Below are positions 8,620 to 16,571 of a stretch of 38,204 bases of DNA, piece after piece; the stretch's first letter is position 1, and every line of letters starts with the position of its first letter. Below the pieces are notes generated by a model that worked only from the letters and a program-made list of their open reading frames with translations, did no database searches and had not been told where the DNA came from. The position numbers were made by a program, and so were the translations under genes. The stretch is from CAYFZO01 sp964347615 (GTDB lineage Bacteria > Pseudomonadota > Gammaproteobacteria > Poriferisulfidales > Oxydemutatoraceae): the NCBI GenBank assembly GCA_964347615.1, contig CAYFZO010000020.1:1-38204 (forward strand), in the 5' to 3' direction.

Positions 8620-10506
8620 ATGCTGCTAAAGATACGGGAAGTTACCGCCGGTAAGTTTTCATACTTTATCGTTGCGATTATCAGCGTACCTTTTGCGCTG
8701 TGGGGCATCAACTATTATTTCCAAGGCGGTTTTGACCCCGTGGTCATCGAAGTGGGGTCGGAGGAAATTACGCTGAGTCAGTTCAACGAGCGCTTCAACG
8801 AGAGGAAGCGTCGTCTCGAGGCGAGCTTGGACGTTTCGCGGATGCCGCCGGACCAGGCCATCAGAAGGGAAGTGATGGGCTCTTTGGTGGGCATCAAGCT
8901 GATGGAGCGGGAAGCCGAAGAGCATCGCTACCGCGTACCCGACGCCTCGCTGGCCCGTTCCATCGTCGAAATGCCGCAGTTCATGACCGACGGCAGGTTC
9001 GACAAGGAACGCTATCTCAATATCCTCAACGCCAGACGTCAGTCTCAGGTCGGGTTCGAGGAGGAGCTCAGAGGCGAATTGCTGAGAACCCAGATGCGAA
9101 GGATGGTCGAAGCCAGCAGTTTCACTCTGCCGGGCGAGCGGCAACGGTATGAACGGCTCTTGTTTCAGGAGAGACGGGTGCGCTACCTGGAGTTTCCGAT
9201 GGAAAGATACATCGTGCCGGGCAGCGTTTCCAGCACGCAGGTGCTCGCGTACTACGAGGAAAATCAAGACCAGTTCAAAACCACCGACAAGGTCGCCTTG
9301 AAATACGTCGAGTTGAAAATCGAGGACATAGCTGCCGGTCTGGAGGTTGAAGAAGAGGAGCTGCACGCCTATTACGACGAAAACCGGGATTTTTTCGTGT
9401 TGCCGGAACAACGTACGGTGTCGCACATCCTGATCGACCCCGGCAGGCATGGGCGAAAGGAGGCCGTGGAACGCTTGGCTGAGGTGCGTGCGAGGCTCGA
9501 AGCAGGGGACGACTTCGCCGAGTTGGCCGCACTCTATTCAGACGACAGCTTGACGGCCGAACAAGGGGGGACGTTGCCGCCGCTTGCGCGCGAGGATCTG
9601 GAGGAAGAAGTGGCGGAAGTGATTTTTGAGCTGGCGCCGGGCGACTACAGCGAGCCGGTGCAAAGCGGTTTCGGCGTGCAGATATTCAAGTTGATTTCAA
9701 CCGACTCTTCGAAGACCCAGTCGTTCGAGGAAGCCCGCGACCTCGTTGACGAGCGGTTCAGGCTCGCCGCCGCCGAGAACGTGTACACGGAAACCGTGGT
9801 ACAGATGGAAAACCTCGCTTATGAGTACCCGGACGAATTGGAAACAATGACTGAAGAGATCGGCGTGCTGGGCGAGGTCAGGTCAACGAGTCCGCTTGAT
9901 ACGAGCCGACGGGAAGGGCTTTTGCAGCATCCCCAAATCATAAGGGCGGTTTATTCCGATGAAGTGCTTGGAGACGCGAGGAACAGTGAGGTGCTTGAGG
10001 TCGAGGAGGGGCATGCTTTTGTCGTCAGGGTTGACGAGGGGGCGTATGAACCGGGCAGACAGCAGTCCTACGAAGAGGTCAAGGGTGTGATTCTCGCGGC
10101 CCTGATCGAGGACGACGCTTGGTTGAGGGCTTCAGCAGCGGTGGGAGACGTGGGCAAGCGGTTGCAGGAGGAAGGCGTCACTTTCGACACCGTGTCCGAA
10201 GAGCAATCGCTGTCGTTGTACGACGCGGGGTTTATCCGTCGAGGTGAGGAACAGGAAACCCCCGCGATTGCGCAGGCTGCGTTTCTGCTGCCCGAGATTG
10301 TCGGAGCCCGCGGACAAGTGAGAATGAGCTCTGCCGAGAGTTATGCTCTTATCGAGTTGGTCGAGATACGTCCCGGAGAAGTCGTGCCGGAAGAGGAGCC
10401 GAGGTTGTCGTTCGGGGCCGATGAATTCGGCGCCATGTTGCAGGGAACCTTGGAGTCGGTTTCACTGGAGGTTCACGAGGACAGGTTCGACGACGAGACC
10501 CAGTAG
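8620..10506 (+). CDS. ppiD: PpiD-like periplasmic folding factor with SurA N-domain and parvulin domain
   Basis: A 628-residue membrane-anchored periplasmic chaperone that helps newly exported proteins near the Sec translocon. One transmembrane helix at about residues 12-34 anchors it. A SurA-type N-terminal domain follows (about 40-180), then one parvulin PPIC domain at about 260-365, opening with RTVSHILI and closing with GFGVQIFKLI, and a long acidic C-terminal helical region. The length matches E. coli PpiD (623). The parvulin catalytic residues are partly substituted in the family and activity is uncertain. The ATG at 8620 is needed for the anchor but has no Shine-Dalgarno and lies just behind a terminator, so its promoter is not obvious. 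Confidence 0.92.
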   Translation: MLLKIREVTAGKFSYFIVAIISVPFALWGINYYFQGGFDPVVIEVGSEEITLSQFNERFNERKRRLEASLDVSRMPPDQAIRREVMGSLVGIKLMEREAEEHRYRVPDASLARSIVEMPQFMTDGRFDKERYLNILNARRQSQVGFEEELRGELLRTQMRRMVEASSFTLPGERQRYERLLFQERRVRYLEFPMERYIVPGSVSSTQVLAYYEENQDQFKTTDKVALKYVELKIEDIAAGLEVEEEELHAYYDENRDFFVLPEQRTVSHILIDPGRHGRKEAVERLAEVRARLEAGDDFAELAALYSDDSLTAEQGGTLPPLAREDLEEEVAEVIFELAPGDYSEPVQSGFGVQIFKLISTDSSKTQSFEEARDLVDERFRLAAAENVYTETVVQMENLAYEYPDELETMTEEIGVLGEVRSTSPLDTSRREGLLQHPQIIRAVYSDEVLGDARNSEVLEVEEGHAFVVRVDEGAYEPGRQQSYEEVKGVILAALIEDDAWLRASAAVGDVGKRLQEEGVTFDTVSEEQSLSLYDAGFIRRGEEQETPAIAQAAFLLPEIVGARGQVRMSSAESYALIELVEIRPGEVVPEEEPRLSFGADEFGAMLQGTLESVSLEVHEDRFDDETQ

Positions 10507-10565
10507 TCGCCTCGGTTTACCTGGCTTGTCCGGCCTACCCGGCTCGCTCGTTCGGGCTGGGTTGT

Positions 10566-10841
10566 TCAGGCGTCGGCCATGCCCACGGTGCCGGCGTCCA
10601 CGTGCACCGCTTTCCCGGTGATGCCCGCCGCAAATGCTGAGTACAGGAACGCGCCGGCGTTGCCGACGTCCTCGATGGTCACGTTCTTTCTCAGCGGGGC
10701 ACTGTCCGCGACGTGGTCAAGCGTCTTGCGGAAGCCGCCCATACTTGGCGCCTCGCCCGACGCCGCCAGCGTGCGGATCAGCCCGGCGAAGGCGGCGTTG
10801 CCCCGAACGCTTTCGGAGCCGAGCGCCGCGGCGAGATAACG
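10566..10841 (-). pseudogene. Decayed duplicate of the fabI 3' end
   Basis: This stretch repeats the last 91 or so codons of the adjacent fabI. On the minus strand it reads from RYLAAALG through TIEDVGNAGAF to HVDAG and a stop. It stays in frame despite a 12-base insertion (extra EAPS-like residues) and a 6-base deletion near the end, but has no start and no catalytic Tyr/Lys region. The 3' flank is repeated too (TTCGGGCTGGGTTGTTCAGG occurs in both), at an offset of about 318 bases. It is the residue of a tandem duplication and lies between the convergent ppiD and fabI. Confidence 0.85.
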
Positions 10842-10883
10842 CCCGGCTTGCCTGGTTTGCCCGGCTTGTTCGGGCTGGGTTGT

Positions 10884-11663
10884 TCAGGCGCCGGCCATGC
10901 CCACGGTGCTGAAGCCGGCGTCCACGTGCACCACTTCCCCGGTGATACCCGCCGCAAGCTCCGAGCACAGGAACGCGCCGGCGTTGCCGACGTCCTCGAT
11001 GGTCACGTTCCTTCTCAGCGGCGCATTGTCCGCGACGTGGTCGAGCATTTTGCGGAAGCCGCCGATGCCCGACGCCGCCAGCGTGCGGATCGGTCCGGCG
11101 GAGACGGCGTTGACCCGAACGCCTTCAGGGCCGAGCGCCGCGGCGAGATAGCGTACGTTCGCTTCGAGGCTGGCTTTTGCCAGCCCCATCACGTTGTAGT
11201 TCGGCACCGAGCGTTCTGCGCCGAGATAGGACAACGTCAATATCGCGCCGCCCGCGCCCATCGCTCCCCGTGCATGGGACGCGAGCGCGGTCAGGCTGTA
11301 CGAGCTGATTTCGTGGGCGGCGTTGAAACCCGCGCGGCTGGTGTTCTCGACAAAGTTTCCCTCCAGGGCTTCGCGCGGCGCGAACGCAAGCGAATGCACC
11401 AGCACGTCAAGTCGTTGCCAGTGTCGCGCCAGCTGCTTGAACAGGTCTTCGATTTGCTCGTCGTCGCCGACGTCGCAGGGCAGAACGATTTCGCAGCCGC
11501 ATTCCCGGGCGAGACTTTCGACCCGCGGCTTGAGCTTGTCGTTTTGATACGTCAGCGCGAGTTCGGCGCCTTCGCGGTGCATCGCCCGTGCGATGCCCCA
11601 AGCGATAGACCGGTTGCTTGCGACGCCGGTAATCAGTGCACGTTTGCTTTCGAGCAGCCCCAT
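10884..11663 (-). CDS. fabI: Enoyl-[acyl-carrier-protein] reductase (NADH), FabI
   Basis: It carries out the last step of each fatty-acid elongation cycle, reducing trans-2-enoyl-ACP with NADH in the cytoplasm. It is a short-chain dehydrogenase of 259 residues, the usual length. The atypical nucleotide-binding motif G-x5-SIAxG is at residues 13-23 (GVASNRSIAWG), and the active-site pair Tyr156-x6-Lys163 stands at the E. coli positions. The frame is open further upstream, but the ATG at 11663 gives the standard MGLLxxKRALITG start. A small gene ends 10 bases upstream and shares a promoter near 12000. It is the target of triclosan in other bacteria. An extra decayed copy of its 3' end follows it. 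Confidence 0.96.
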   Translation of the reverse strand: MGLLESKRALITGVASNRSIAWGIARAMHREGAELALTYQNDKLKPRVESLARECGCEIVLPCDVGDDEQIEDLFKQLARHWQRLDVLVHSLAFAPREALEGNFVENTSRAGFNAAHEISSYSLTALASHARGAMGAGGAILTLSYLGAERSVPNYNVMGLAKASLEANVRYLAAALGPEGVRVNAVSAGPIRTLAASGIGGFRKMLDHVADNAPLRRNVTIEDVGNAGAFLCSELAAGITGEVVHVDAGFSTVGMAGA

Positions 11664-11673
11664 GGTCTGAGAT

Positions 11674-11904
11674 TCACGGTCCGGGGTTGAAAGTCGAGTG
11701 TTCCTGAAACCACAGTCGCGCCGCTGCCTTCGCGGCGCCCAACGTCTTGACTTCGCGGTAGAAGCCGTCAATGTTGTCGTAGTCGCCGTTGAACTTCCCG
11801 GCGAAAACCTCAAAGCCGATACCGCCGTTCCAAGCGACCAAGATGTCGGTCTCTTCGTCGCTGAAGACGACGGCGCCCTTATCCAGCACCTGGTGCAAAT
11901 TCAT
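11674..11904 (-). CDS. Small acidic protein of unknown function, upstream of fabI
   Basis: A 76-residue soluble protein I do not recognise. It reads MNLHQVLDKGAVVF at the start, is rich in acidic and aromatic residues (DEETDILVAWNGG, FNGDYDNIDGFYREV), and has no signal peptide or membrane segment. The frame is open upstream to 12048, but that extension would cross the promoter at 11992-12020, so the ATG at 11904 is preferred; a weak GGAAAC lies upstream. It ends 10 bases before fabI and is almost certainly in the same transcript. The compact fold-like sequence and operon position argue for a real gene, but no role can be assigned. Confidence 0.65.
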   Translation of the reverse strand: MNLHQVLDKGAVVFSDEETDILVAWNGGIGFEVFAGKFNGDYDNIDGFYREVKTLGAAKAAARLWFQEHSTFNPGP

Positions 11905-11991
11905 GTCGGATTTTGTTTCCGTGGCGATGCGGATGATTCCCTTTCGGTTGTAGAATAACGCGCGTTGCGCCCGGCAAAAAGCCGGGTGCCA

Positions 11992-12020
11992 AGTATCCCC
12001 CGAAACGGCGGGGGCGTCAA
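11992..12020 (-). promoter_or_regulatory. Promoter of the small gene-fabI operon, with a dyad in the spacer
   Basis: On the minus strand TTGACG (12015-12020) stands exactly 17 bases before GATACT (11992-11997), a strong sigma-70 match. The spacer is almost entirely an inverted repeat: CCCCCG (11997-12002) and CGGGGG (12009-12014) around six bases, a possible operator. A second hairpin CCCGGC/GCCGGG (11970-11986) covers the expected start of the message. Confidence 0.65.
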
Positions 12021-12046
12021 TTTTTTGATTCGACACGTTTGACACC

Positions 12047-14194
12047 ATGATTTCGGCGCGCCCGCGTATTTACACTTGCATCGCGTTACTGCCGGTGCTT
12101 GTCGCGTGCGACCGCGCGTGGAACGATCCTCACGCGAACGCGTTCAAGGGTGAAGTGCTGCATGCTTCTTTCAGCGAAAGACCGAAGTATCTCGATCCCG
12201 TGCGCTCATACAGCAGCAACGAATACGCGCTGCTCGGGCAGATTTACGAACCGCCGTTGCAGTACAACTACCTCAAACGCCCGTATCAGCTCGAACCGCT
12301 GACCGCCGCCGAGATGCCGACGATCAGCTACTTCGACGACGAAGGCCGCACGGCGTCGTCGCTCGAGGAAGCGACGTTCGCCGCGTACGAGGTGCGCGTC
12401 AAGCCCGGAATTCTTTATCAGCCGCATCCGGCTTTTGCGCGCTTGCCCGACGGCGGTTACCGCTACCACGATCTCGACGAGACCGCGCTTGAACGGGTTC
12501 ACGCCCTTGAGGACTTCGAGCACGTCGGCACGCGCGAGCTCGTCGCCGAAGATTACGTCTATCAGATCAAGCGTCTCGCCGATCCTGCGCTGCACAGTCC
12601 GCTCGCGGGTTTCCTGAGCGAACACGTTCACGGGTTCGCCGAATTCAGACGGGACTTGGTGCGCCTGCGTGAACAGGCGGGGGCGCGCGTGCCGCTCGAC
12701 CTGGCGGAATTGAACCTGGACGGGGTCGAGATACTCGACCGTTACCGCTACCGCATCGTCGTTGACAGCGCCTACCCGCAGTTCATCTACTGGCTTGCGA
12801 TGCCGTTTTTCTCGCCGATGCCGTGGGAAGCCGAGGCGTTTTACGAACAGCCCGGCTTGCCCGAGCGCAACGTCACGTTGAATTGGTACCCGCTCGGTAC
12901 CGGCGCCTACATGATGACCGAGAACAATCCGAACATGCGCATGGTGCTCGAACGCAATCCCGAGTACCGCACCGAGCATTACCCGAACGGAGGAGAGGAG
13001 GGAGACCGCGCGCTCGGCCTGCTCGACGACGCCGGCAAGCGACTGCCTTTCATAGACAAGGTGGTGTTTCATCTGGAGAAGGAGAATATCCCTTACTGGA
13101 ACAAGTTCCTGCAGGGGTACTACGACAGTTCCGGCGTTGACTCCGACAGTTTCGATCAGGTGATTGCGCTGAGCTCCGGCGGCGAGTTCGTGTTGAGCGA
13201 CGAGATGCGCGGACGCGGCGTGAATTTATCGTCGGCGGTGCAGGCGACGATCATCTACATCGGTTTCAACATGCTCGACCCGGTGGTCGGCGGATCCGAG
13301 GAACGCGCGGTCAAGCTGCGTCGCGCCTTGTCGATCGCGGTTGACATGGAGGAATACATCTCGATCTTCCTGAACGGGCGCGGCATCGCGGCGCAGGGGC
13401 CGGTTGCGCCTGGTATCTTCGGACGCCGCGAGGGCGAGACCGGCGTCAACCCTTACGTCTACGACTGGCGCGACGGGCGCGCCGTAAGAAAGCCGATCGA
13501 GCACGCGCGCGCGCTGATGCGCGAAGCAGGCTACGACGACGGCGTAGACCGGCGCACCGGCGAACCGCTGGTGCTGTATTTCGATACCTTGGGCACCGGT
13601 CCTGACGCGAAATCGTTCTTGAACTGGATGCGCAAGCAATTCGCCAAGCTCGGGGTGCAGCTGGTGATTCGCAACACCGACTACAACCGCTTTCAGGAGA
13701 AGATGCTGCAAGGCAACGCACAGATCTATCGCTGGGGATGGAACGCCGACTATCCGGACCCGGAGAACTTCATGTTCCTGCTCTACGGGCCGCATTCGAA
13801 GGCTGACCACGGCGGCGAGAACACCAGCAACTACCGAAACGCCGAATTCGACCGTCTGTTTCAACGCATGAAAAGCATGCCCAACGGTGCCGAGCGCCAA
13901 GCGCTGATAGACCGCATGGTCGAAATCGTGCGCCGCGACGCGCCGTGGATTTGGGGAGTGCACCCCACGTCGCTGTCGCTGCGCCACGCCTGGGTCGGCA
14001 ACTACAAGCCCAACCTGATGGCGCACAACACCTTGAAGTACCGCAGCCTCGACGCCGCTTTACGGGAACGCAAGATTGCCGAATGGAACCAACCCGACTT
14101 CACTCCGCTCGCGGTAATCGTCGCGGTTGTCGCGTTGTTTGTGCTGCCCGCCGCGGTGATTTTGCGCCGTCGTCGTCGGGAGACCGCGTTGTGA
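12047..14194 (+). CDS. Oligopeptide ABC transporter, substrate-binding lipoprotein (SBP family 5)
   Basis: A periplasmic solute-binding protein of 715 residues, larger than OppA (about 540). The N-terminus is a lipoprotein signal with lipobox LVAC and lipidated Cys21. The body shows the family 5 features: RPKYLDPVRSYSS near the start, NPNMRMVLERNPEY, a long hinge, and GWNADYPDPENF near residue 565. Unusually, it also has a C-terminal hydrophobic helix (about 687-707) followed by RRRRRE, so it may be anchored at both ends. It opens a four-gene importer operon and overlaps the next gene by four bases (GTGA). The substrate is likely peptides, by analogy with Opp/Yej systems; that is inference. 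Confidence 0.88.
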   Translation: MISARPRIYTCIALLPVLVACDRAWNDPHANAFKGEVLHASFSERPKYLDPVRSYSSNEYALLGQIYEPPLQYNYLKRPYQLEPLTAAEMPTISYFDDEGRTASSLEEATFAAYEVRVKPGILYQPHPAFARLPDGGYRYHDLDETALERVHALEDFEHVGTRELVAEDYVYQIKRLADPALHSPLAGFLSEHVHGFAEFRRDLVRLREQAGARVPLDLAELNLDGVEILDRYRYRIVVDSAYPQFIYWLAMPFFSPMPWEAEAFYEQPGLPERNVTLNWYPLGTGAYMMTENNPNMRMVLERNPEYRTEHYPNGGEEGDRALGLLDDAGKRLPFIDKVVFHLEKENIPYWNKFLQGYYDSSGVDSDSFDQVIALSSGGEFVLSDEMRGRGVNLSSAVQATIIYIGFNMLDPVVGGSEERAVKLRRALSIAVDMEEYISIFLNGRGIAAQGPVAPGIFGRREGETGVNPYVYDWRDGRAVRKPIEHARALMREAGYDDGVDRRTGEPLVLYFDTLGTGPDAKSFLNWMRKQFAKLGVQLVIRNTDYNRFQEKMLQGNAQIYRWGWNADYPDPENFMFLLYGPHSKADHGGENTSNYRNAEFDRLFQRMKSMPNGAERQALIDRMVEIVRRDAPWIWGVHPTSLSLRHAWVGNYKPNLMAHNTLKYRSLDAALRERKIAEWNQPDFTPLAVIVAVVALFVLPAAVILRRRRRETAL

Positions 14195-15168
14195 CCGCTT
14201 ACATACTCCGCCGCGTGCTTTACGCGCTGCCGATTCTGGCCGGCGTCAACGTGCTGACTTTCGTGTTGTTCTTCGTCGTCAACTCGGTGGACGACGTCGC
14301 GCGCATGAATCTGGGGCACCGTCACATCACGCAGGAACAAGTCGATGCGTGGAAAAAAGAGCGCGGCTACGACAAGCCGCTGGTTTTCAACGCCGCGGCC
14401 GAGGGCGCCGGAAAACTGAGCGACACGATCTTCTACAACGAATCGGTGCGGCTGTTCGTGTTCGACTTCGGCCGTTCCGACAGCGGCAGGGACATCGGCT
14501 ACGACGTCCGCCAGAGAATGTGGCCGAGTCTTGCGATCGCGGTGCCGACCCTGTTGATCGGGCTGCTCGTGAATATCACGTTCGCTTTGATCATGGTCTT
14601 TTTCCGCGCGACCTACGTCGAGTTCTCCTCGGTGCTGTTGTGCATCGTCATGATGTCGATCTCAGGCTTGTTCTACATCATCGGCGGGCAGTTCCTGTTC
14701 GCCAAGCTGCTCAAGCTCGCGCCGATCTCGGGCTACGTCGAAGGCGCCTACGCACTCAAGTTCGTGGTGTTGCCGGTTTTCATCGGCGTCGTCAGCGGCA
14801 TCGGCGCGGGCAGCCGCTGGTACCGCACGATATTCCTCGAGGAAATCGGTAAGGACTACGTCCGCACCGCACGAGCCAAGGGGCTGGGCGAGTTCACGCT
14901 TCTTGCCCGCCACGTCCTGCGCAACGCGCTGATTCCGATTCTGACCGGCGTCGTCGTGATCCTGCCGCTGCTGTTCATGGGCAGCCTGATCACCGAGTCC
15001 TTCTTCGGCATTCCGGGGCTAGGCAGTTACACCATCGAGGCGATTGCGCGGCAGGATTTCTCGATCGTGCGCTCGATGGTGTTCCTGGGCGCGGTGCTGT
15101 ACATCGTCGGCCTGCTGCTGACCGATCTTTCCTATACCGTGGTTGACCCTCGGGTGAGGTTGCAGTGA
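14191..15168 (+). CDS. Oligopeptide ABC transporter, permease 1 (OppB/YejB type)
   Basis: An inner-membrane permease of 325 residues that forms half of the translocation channel. The N-terminus MTAYILRRVLYALP is typical of OppB-type proteins, followed by the first helix, a periplasmic loop of about 100 residues, and five further helices. The EAA loop that contacts the ATPase is visible as DYVRTARAKGLGEF near residue 225, and the GIPGLGSYTIEAI segment near 275 is also standard. It starts with GTG inside the stop of the binding-protein gene and its own stop touches the next start, so translation is probably coupled. Confidence 0.92.
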   Translation: MTAYILRRVLYALPILAGVNVLTFVLFFVVNSVDDVARMNLGHRHITQEQVDAWKKERGYDKPLVFNAAAEGAGKLSDTIFYNESVRLFVFDFGRSDSGRDIGYDVRQRMWPSLAIAVPTLLIGLLVNITFALIMVFFRATYVEFSSVLLCIVMMSISGLFYIIGGQFLFAKLLKLAPISGYVEGAYALKFVVLPVFIGVVSGIGAGSRWYRTIFLEEIGKDYVRTARAKGLGEFTLLARHVLRNALIPILTGVVVILPLLFMGSLITESFFGIPGLGSYTIEAIARQDFSIVRSMVFLGAVLYIVGLLLTDLSYTVVDPRVRLQ

Positions 15169-16559
15169 TGCCCGTGTTGCTCGCGACCGACGCGCTGTTT
15201 TTCCTGCTGCTGTTTCTGCTGGCGGGATACGCGGTCTACGCGTTGCGTCGTCCTTATATGCTCGAGCCGTGGCGCCGGCTTGCGCGCAGCCGCAGCGCGA
15301 TGGTGTCCCTGACGATTATCTTCTTTTACGTCGCCGTCGCGTTTCTCGACTCCCTGCATTTCAAGCCGCGGCTGGAAAGCGACAAGACGGTTTATTCGAA
15401 TGAGATTTTGAGCGTGTTCGACCTGCTGGTCGCGCCGCTCCGGGAGAACGAGGAGAAAACCTACTCACGTCCGCTCGCGGTGCATTCTTTCGTCAAGGAG
15501 ACGCTCGAGGACGAAGACGGACGGCGCTACCGCGGCTTCGCGCGGCTCGAGCACGGCGGCGCGCATCTCGAGGATCCGCGCCGGCGCACCCGCGACGTCG
15601 CGCTGACCGCGCTCGTCGGCGCCGCGCAGGGATTCGGCGCGGCGTTGCTCGCGCTGGCGCTGTTCTGCCTGGCGCGTTCTCGCGGGCGCGTACGTTTGTT
15701 CGTCGGGGTTTGGCGCAGGGTCGTGCACGGGCGCACCGAGCTGCCGTGGCGCGCGGTGTTCGTCACCCTGACCCTCATCCTCGTCGCGTTGTTCGTCGTC
15801 GCCGCGCTCGGCGTCAAATACCACCTGCTCGGTACCGACAAGGTCGGGCAGGACGTGCTCTATCAGGCGTTGAAAAGCGTGCGCACCGGGTTTCTGATCG
15901 GCACCTTGACGACGTTGGTGATGTTGCCGTTCGCGTTGCTGCTCGGTGTGACCGCCGGCTATTTTCTCGGTTGGGTGGACGACGTGATCCAGTACGTCTA
16001 TACGACGCTGAACTCGATTCCCGGCGTGCTGCTGATTGCCGCGGCAGTGCTGATGCTGCACCTGTACATGAACCAGCACCAAGACGAGTTCAACAGCCTT
16101 GAGGTGCGCGCCGACGTGCGCCTGCTGTTCCTGTGCATGATTCTCGGCGTCACCAGCTGGACCGGCCTGTGCCGCCTGCTGCGCGCCGAGACCCTGAAGG
16201 TCAAGAGCATGGACTACATCCAAGCGGCGCGGGCGCTCGGCGTTGCTCGTTTCACCTTGATCGTGCGCCACGTTCTGCCGAACGTGATGCACATCGTGTT
16301 CATCACCATCGCGCTTGACTTCAGCGGGCTGGTGCTGGCCGAGGCGGTGCTTTCGTACATAGACATCGGCGTTGACCCGACGATGCACAGCTGGGGCAAC
16401 ATGATCAACAGCGCCCGCCTCGAGATGGCGCGCGAGCCGCCGGTATGGTGGGCGCTTGCCGCTTCCTTGATCTTCATGTTCGGTTTGGTGCTCGCGGCCA
16501 ACTTGTTTTCCGACGCGGTGCGCAACGCGTTCGACCCGCGCACCGCGGCGACCCGCTGA
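15168..16559 (+). CDS. Oligopeptide ABC transporter, permease 2 (OppC/YejE type)
   Basis: The second channel subunit, 463 residues and longer than OppC (about 300). Extra length comes from two N-terminal hydrophobic segments, a charged region at about 60-150 (RPLAVHSFVKETLEDEDG) and an additional helix before the transporter domain. The core has LGTDKVGQDV near residue 220, as in OppC, then the permease helices and the EAA loop MDYIQAARALGVARF near residue 350. The family ending SWGNMINSAR is present near 410. It starts at ATG 15168, or at GTG one codon earlier, overlapping the previous stop. The added region may interact with the unusual binding protein. Confidence 0.88.
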   Translation: MPVLLATDALFFLLLFLLAGYAVYALRRPYMLEPWRRLARSRSAMVSLTIIFFYVAVAFLDSLHFKPRLESDKTVYSNEILSVFDLLVAPLRENEEKTYSRPLAVHSFVKETLEDEDGRRYRGFARLEHGGAHLEDPRRRTRDVALTALVGAAQGFGAALLALALFCLARSRGRVRLFVGVWRRVVHGRTELPWRAVFVTLTLILVALFVVAALGVKYHLLGTDKVGQDVLYQALKSVRTGFLIGTLTTLVMLPFALLLGVTAGYFLGWVDDVIQYVYTTLNSIPGVLLIAAAVLMLHLYMNQHQDEFNSLEVRADVRLLFLCMILGVTSWTGLCRLLRAETLKVKSMDYIQAARALGVARFTLIVRHVLPNVMHIVFITIALDFSGLVLAEAVLSYIDIGVDPTMHSWGNMINSARLEMAREPPVWWALAASLIFMFGLVLAANLFSDAVRNAFDPRTAATR

Positions 16560-16571
16560 GCGGAGCTTGCG

